In this document: positions 60,504-64,000 of the stretch, in pieces
Numbering within the stretch: position 1 is the stretch's first letter
Layout: every line of letters starts with the position of its first letter
Assembly (NCBI RefSeq): GCF_000142805.1
Contig: NC_013078.1
Span: 310,001-374,000, forward strand
Length of the DNA: 64,000 nt
DNA from: Lachancea thermotolerans CBS 6340
Lineage: Eukaryota > Ascomycota > Saccharomycetes > Saccharomycetales > Saccharomycetaceae
Direction of reading: 5' to 3'
The notes under the pieces: generated by a model
Database searches by the model: none
What the model was told of the DNA's origin: nothing
The model's input: only the letters and a program-made list of their open reading frames with translations
Translations under genes and position numbers: made by a program

Positions 60504-63431
60504 ATGACTCAAGAAACCGTGTATGGAGTCGCGTTCAGATCGGTTGCGACCGCTGACGAAAGCGCGTACAGAAGCGCTATAAAGTTTTACCACAAGCTAG
60601 GATTTTCCACTGTGAAAACCTACGACAAGTTCAGAGGCAACAAGGAGGCTGCGACCTCCGGCACCGCCCAGGGCTCCGTGAAGGAGACCTGGCTGGAAAG
60701 CTTCAAGCTGAGCGAAGTGGACAGCAATGGCTTCCGCATCCCTCAGCAAGAGGCCACGAACCACGAGCAGAGTGATGGTGCTCTTCTTAAGATCAGACTA
60801 GTGGCTCACCAGCCCCTGGAGGCCAAAAACTCCCGGGTTACCTACTACTCCGCATCCATTGATGAGGTTTCCAAGGCTTTCCCAGACGCCAAGAAGCTCG
60901 AAAATGGCGAGTACGCCTTGAATGATCCATTGGGCTACGAACTTCGCTTGTCAGGCTACGTTAGAGCCGGTGACAAGAAGACCGTCGACAAGGAGTTCTT
61001 CTTGGACGAGTCTAAGACTCCAGCTGACTATCTAAAGGGCCAGAACCTGTCTCCTAATCAGATTCCAGGTGCCACCTCTACTGGCATCAAGAAGAAGATT
61101 GCTGTCATGACTTCCGGTGGTGACTCTCCAGGTATGAACTCTGCTGTCCGTGCTGTGGTCAGAGCAGGTATTTACTACGGCTGCGACGTGTTCGCTGTTT
61201 ACGAAGGTTACGAGGGTCTGCTAAAAGGTGGTGATCTCTTGAAGAAGATGGAATGGAAAGACGTTAGAGGCTGGCTCAGCGAGGGTGGTACTTTGATTGG
61301 TACCGCTCGTTGCATGGAGTTCAGAGAACGTTGGGGCCGTAAACAAGCTGCCGGCAACCTTATTTCTGAGGGTATTGACGCTCTTGTGGTTTGTGGTGGT
61401 GATGGCTCCCTAACGGGTGCTGACCTGTTCAGATCTGAGTGGCCATCTTTGGTGGAGGAGCTTGTCAAGGACGGTAAATTTACCGAGAAGCAAGTCGAAC
61501 CATACAGAAACTTGAAGATTGTGGGTCTTGTGGGCTCCATCGACAACGATATGTCTGGTACTGACTCTACAATTGGTGCTTATTCTGCCCTGGAAAGAAT
61601 TTGTGAGATGGTCGACTACATCGACGCTACTGCCAAATCCCACTCGAGAGCTTTCGTCGTCGAGGTTATGGGAAGACACTGTGGTTGGTTGGCTTTGATG
61701 GCCGGTATTGCTACAGGTGCCGACTACATCTTCGTTCCAGAAAGAGCTGCGCCTGCTGGCAAATGGCAAGAAGAGTTGAAGAAGGTGTGTCAGGCCCACA
61801 GAGAGAAGGGCCGTAGAAACAACACTGTTATTGTTGCTGAAGGTGCCCTAGACAACAACTTGAAACCAATCACCTCTGAGCAGGTTAAGGATGCTTTGGT
61901 TGAGTTGGGACTCGACACCAAGATCACAACTTTGGGTCATGTCCAAAGAGGTGGTACAGCTGTGGCTCACGACAGATGGCTCGCTACCTTGCAGGGTGTC
62001 GACGCTGTGAAAGCCGTTTTGGAGATGACTCCTGAAACACCATCTCCATTGATTGGTATTTTGGAAAACAAAATCATCAGAATGCCACTAATGGAGTCTG
62101 TTAAGCTCACTAAGAGTGTTGCCGAGGCAATCGAGAACAAAGACTTTGACAAAGCCATCTCTTTGCGTGACACCGAGTTTATTGAACTATACGAGAATTT
62201 CATCTCAACTACTGTTAAGGATGACGGTTCCGAGAGGTTGCCCGAGGACCAAAGACTAAACATCGCTATCGTTCACGTTGGTGCTCCTTCCGCCGCCTTG
62301 AATGCCGCGACTCGTGCTGCCACCCTGTACTGTCTCTCCCGTGGCCACAAGCCTTCTGCTATCTTGAACGGTTTCAGCGGTTTGATTCAAACTGGTGAAA
62401 TCAAGGAGCTTTCTTGGATTGATGTCGAGAACTGGCACAACTTGGGTGGTTCTGAGATTGGAACTAACAGATCCGTGGCTAGTGAAGACATGGGATCAAT
62501 CGCTTACCACTTCCAGAAGAACAAGTTCGATGGTGTCATTATTTTGGGTGGCTTTGAGGGTTTCAAGTCCTTGAAGGAGCTACGTGACGCCCGTGCTCAG
62601 TACCCTATCTTCAACATCCCAATGGTTTTGATTCCTTCCACTGTTTCGAACAACGTTCCTGGCACCGAATACTCTCTAGGTGTTGACACTTGTCTCAACA
62701 CTCTGGTCAACTACACAGATGCTATTAAGCAGTCCGCGTCAGCCACTAGAAGAAGAGTTTTTGTTGTTGAAGTGCAAGGTGGCCACTCTGGTTACATTGC
62801 CTCTTTCACTGGTCTCGTAACAGGAGCTGTGTCAGTTTACACTCCCGAGGATCAGATTGACCTAAAGAGTATAAGGGAAGACCTTGCTCTTCTCAAGGAG
62901 AACTTCCGTCACGACCAGGGCGAGACTCGTAACGGTAAGCTGGTTATTAGAAATGAACAGGCCTCCTCCATTTACACTACCGACCTCCTGGCTGACATCA
63001 TTGCCGAAGCGTCTAGTGGAAAGTTTGGTGTTAGAACCGCTATTCCAGGCCACGTTCAACAAGGTGGCGTGCCATCTTCTAAGGACCGTGTCACAGGTTC
63101 TAGATATGCTGTTAAGTGTGTTAAATTTATTGAGGCCTGGAACAGAAAGAACTCCGACGAACAAAACGAAGACTTTAAGATTTTGAGATTCAAGTACGTT
63201 AACGGTGTTAAGGAGTATACCATCCAGGACGAAGATGCTTCCGCTGCCATCATCGCTGTCAACGGCTCTCACATCTCCTTCAAGCCTATTGCTCGCCTGT
63301 GGGAAGAAGAGACCAACGTTGAATTGAGAAAGGGTCAAGAAGTCCACTGGGAAGAGTTTAACAAGATTGGAGACATCCTTTCTGGTAGACTTAACTTAAG
63401 GAAGGAAGTCGACGCTGGTAAAAGCGCCTAA
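60504..63431 (+). CDS. PFK1: 6-phosphofructokinase alpha subunit
   Basis: This 975-residue subunit (S. cerevisiae Pfk1: 987) forms the hetero-octameric enzyme of glycolysis with Pfk2. A glyoxalase-like N-terminal domain (about 1-190) is followed by two PFK halves. The catalytic half has MTSGGDSPGMNSAVRAVVRA, GGDGSLTGADLFR and the active-site GSIDNDMSGTDSTIG. VEVMGRHCGWLALMAGIATG also belongs to it. The second half is regulatory: its equivalents are changed (VHVGAPSAALNAATRAA and PSTVSNNVPGTEYSLG). The two CDS-proximal neighbours match YGR240C-YGR241C. Codon use is biased toward preferred codons, as for highly expressed genes. Confidence 0.97.
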   Translation: MTQETVYGVAFRSVATADESAYRSAIKFYHKLGFSTVKTYDKFRGNKEAATSGTAQGSVKETWLESFKLSEVDSNGFRIPQQEATNHEQSDGALLKIRLVAHQPLEAKNSRVTYYSASIDEVSKAFPDAKKLENGEYALNDPLGYELRLSGYVRAGDKKTVDKEFFLDESKTPADYLKGQNLSPNQIPGATSTGIKKKIAVMTSGGDSPGMNSAVRAVVRAGIYYGCDVFAVYEGYEGLLKGGDLLKKMEWKDVRGWLSEGGTLIGTARCMEFRERWGRKQAAGNLISEGIDALVVCGGDGSLTGADLFRSEWPSLVEELVKDGKFTEKQVEPYRNLKIVGLVGSIDNDMSGTDSTIGAYSALERICEMVDYIDATAKSHSRAFVVEVMGRHCGWLALMAGIATGADYIFVPERAAPAGKWQEELKKVCQAHREKGRRNNTVIVAEGALDNNLKPITSEQVKDALVELGLDTKITTLGHVQRGGTAVAHDRWLATLQGVDAVKAVLEMTPETPSPLIGILENKIIRMPLMESVKLTKSVAEAIENKDFDKAISLRDTEFIELYENFISTTVKDDGSERLPEDQRLNIAIVHVGAPSAALNAATRAATLYCLSRGHKPSAILNGFSGLIQTGEIKELSWIDVENWHNLGGSEIGTNRSVASEDMGSIAYHFQKNKFDGVIILGGFEGFKSLKELRDARAQYPIFNIPMVLIPSTVSNNVPGTEYSLGVDTCLNTLVNYTDAIKQSASATRRRVFVVEVQGGHSGYIASFTGLVTGAVSVYTPEDQIDLKSIREDLALLKENFRHDQGETRNGKLVIRNEQASSIYTTDLLADIIAEASSGKFGVRTAIPGHVQQGGVPSSKDRVTGSRYAVKCVKFIEAWNRKNSDEQNEDFKILRFKYVNGVKEYTIQDEDASAAIIAVNGSHISFKPIARLWEEETNVELRKGQEVHWEEFNKIGDILSGRLNLRKEVDAGKSA

Positions 63432-63615
63432 ATTTAATGCCAACTCTACTTATATTATTAGCATCCGGTGTACGATATAGATTGTATGAATGATTTTGAA
63501 TGACAGAAAAGAATTGTTAAGTTAAAAGCTGTCGAGAATGTCTCCGCATCCAGGTATAGGAAAGCCTTTAGGGGTGCTCCAGGCGCAAAAATAAGCTTCC
63601 GTAATATGGTCGTCG

Positions 63616-64000
63616 CTAAGTAAGGTTAAAACCAAGAGCGCAGCCTGATATCAATGCTATTAAGACGGCGCAGACTCGAGATACTTGTGTCACGTTCTCA
63701 AATAAACTCCCAAAAAAGCGGATCAAAAGCGTGGGGCAGTATCTGAGTAGTGCGATTGCTAAAAAAGGACGCGCAGCTGGTGGCACAACTCGCAGTAGCC
63801 TCGCCAAACTACTCATGGAGGCAGAGAAAACCTTCACTGAAATGTTCAGTGCTTTCAAGTGACTCTCGAAAGTTGTGGTGAAATTTCCGAGGTCTTCATT
63901 GATGTGAAGAACCTCCTGTGCTGTAAGGTTAAGATCGGCGTGTACCCTCTGAAATGTACCGTCAAAACTTCTGACCCACAATTCAGCTTTCGCACAAAAG
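63616..64000 (-). CDS. C-terminal part of an unidentified membrane protein (5' end beyond window)
   Basis: The frame is open from the stop at 63616 to the right edge, so the start lies outside. The visible 128 residues have an amphipathic, partly coiled-coil segment (LTAQEVLHINEDLGNFTTTF). Two hydrophobic segments follow: PFLAIALLRYCPTLLIRFF and VCAVLIALISGCALGFNL at the very C terminus. A nuclear-envelope fusion protein of the Kar5 type has such a plan, but the resemblance is only in layout and the name should not be used without a search. It ends 184 bp from PFK1, tail to tail. Confidence 0.6.
   Translation of the reverse strand, partial: FCAKAELWVRSFDGTFQRVHADLNLTAQEVLHINEDLGNFTTTFESHLKALNISVKVFSASMSSLARLLRVVPPAARPFLAIALLRYCPTLLIRFFGSLFENVTQVSRVCAVLIALISGCALGFNLT

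Overview
The window is nuclear DNA of a budding yeast (Saccharomycetaceae). Nearly every gene matches a Saccharomyces cerevisiae protein that I recognise from memory. Spliceosomal and tRNA introns, HDEL and GPI/ER-type proteins and yeast promoter elements are all eukaryotic and yeast-like. Genes that in S. cerevisiae lie on two duplicated blocks (YMR042-YMR062 and YKL065-YKL077) are interleaved here in a single series. The same holds for the YJL025-026 / YGR177-179 pair of blocks. This is the gene order expected of a lineage that split off before the whole-genome duplication. The uneven, often GC-rich composition and the long spacers fit Lachancea best; the genus is an inference.

Layout. 1-9 kb: an edge-truncated alcohol acetyltransferase (ATF2-like), RRN7 (RNA polymerase I core factor), PBP1 (ataxin-2), OKP1 (kinetochore) and a TPO2/TPO3-type polyamine exporter, all on the minus strand. 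10-13 kb: THI4 and RNR2, convergent, followed by an intron-containing tRNA-Leu(CAA). 13-23.5 kb is a GC-rich stretch: a small membrane-protein gene, YNK1, MCM1, IOC4, a single NUP116/NUP100 ancestor, a 77-residue gene and CSM3. Its spacers are crowded with CACGTG boxes. 23.5-30 kb: a CLPTM1-family membrane protein, ERB1, tRNA-Val(AAC), free methionine-R-sulfoxide reductase and tRNA-Trp(CCA). 30-42 kb: FAR3, a STB6/STB2-type gene, STV1, LHS1, MUD2 and BUB2. 42-54 kb: a long gene-free spacer, FET3, a YKL075C-like gene, PSG1, SEN15, SAM37, RNA14 and ARG7. 54-64 kb: STL1, a small cysteine-rich protein, a YAP1801/YAP1802 clathrin adaptor, PFK1 and an edge-truncated membrane protein.

The genes are ordinary housekeeping and metabolic genes rather than one pathway. 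Some promoters match known regulation: PAC and RRPE motifs before ERB1, a Gcn4 site before ARG7, an Aft-type iron site before FET3, MCB boxes before RNR2 and a Reb1 site before MCM1.

The most informative structural observation is that STV1 needs a short first exon and a 111-nt intron to recover its conserved N terminus. Dense and partly phased CACGTG arrays, including two Cbf1/Gcn4 composite sites, are the main unexplained non-coding signal. I found no transposon, virus-derived element, CRISPR array, rRNA or convincing centromere.
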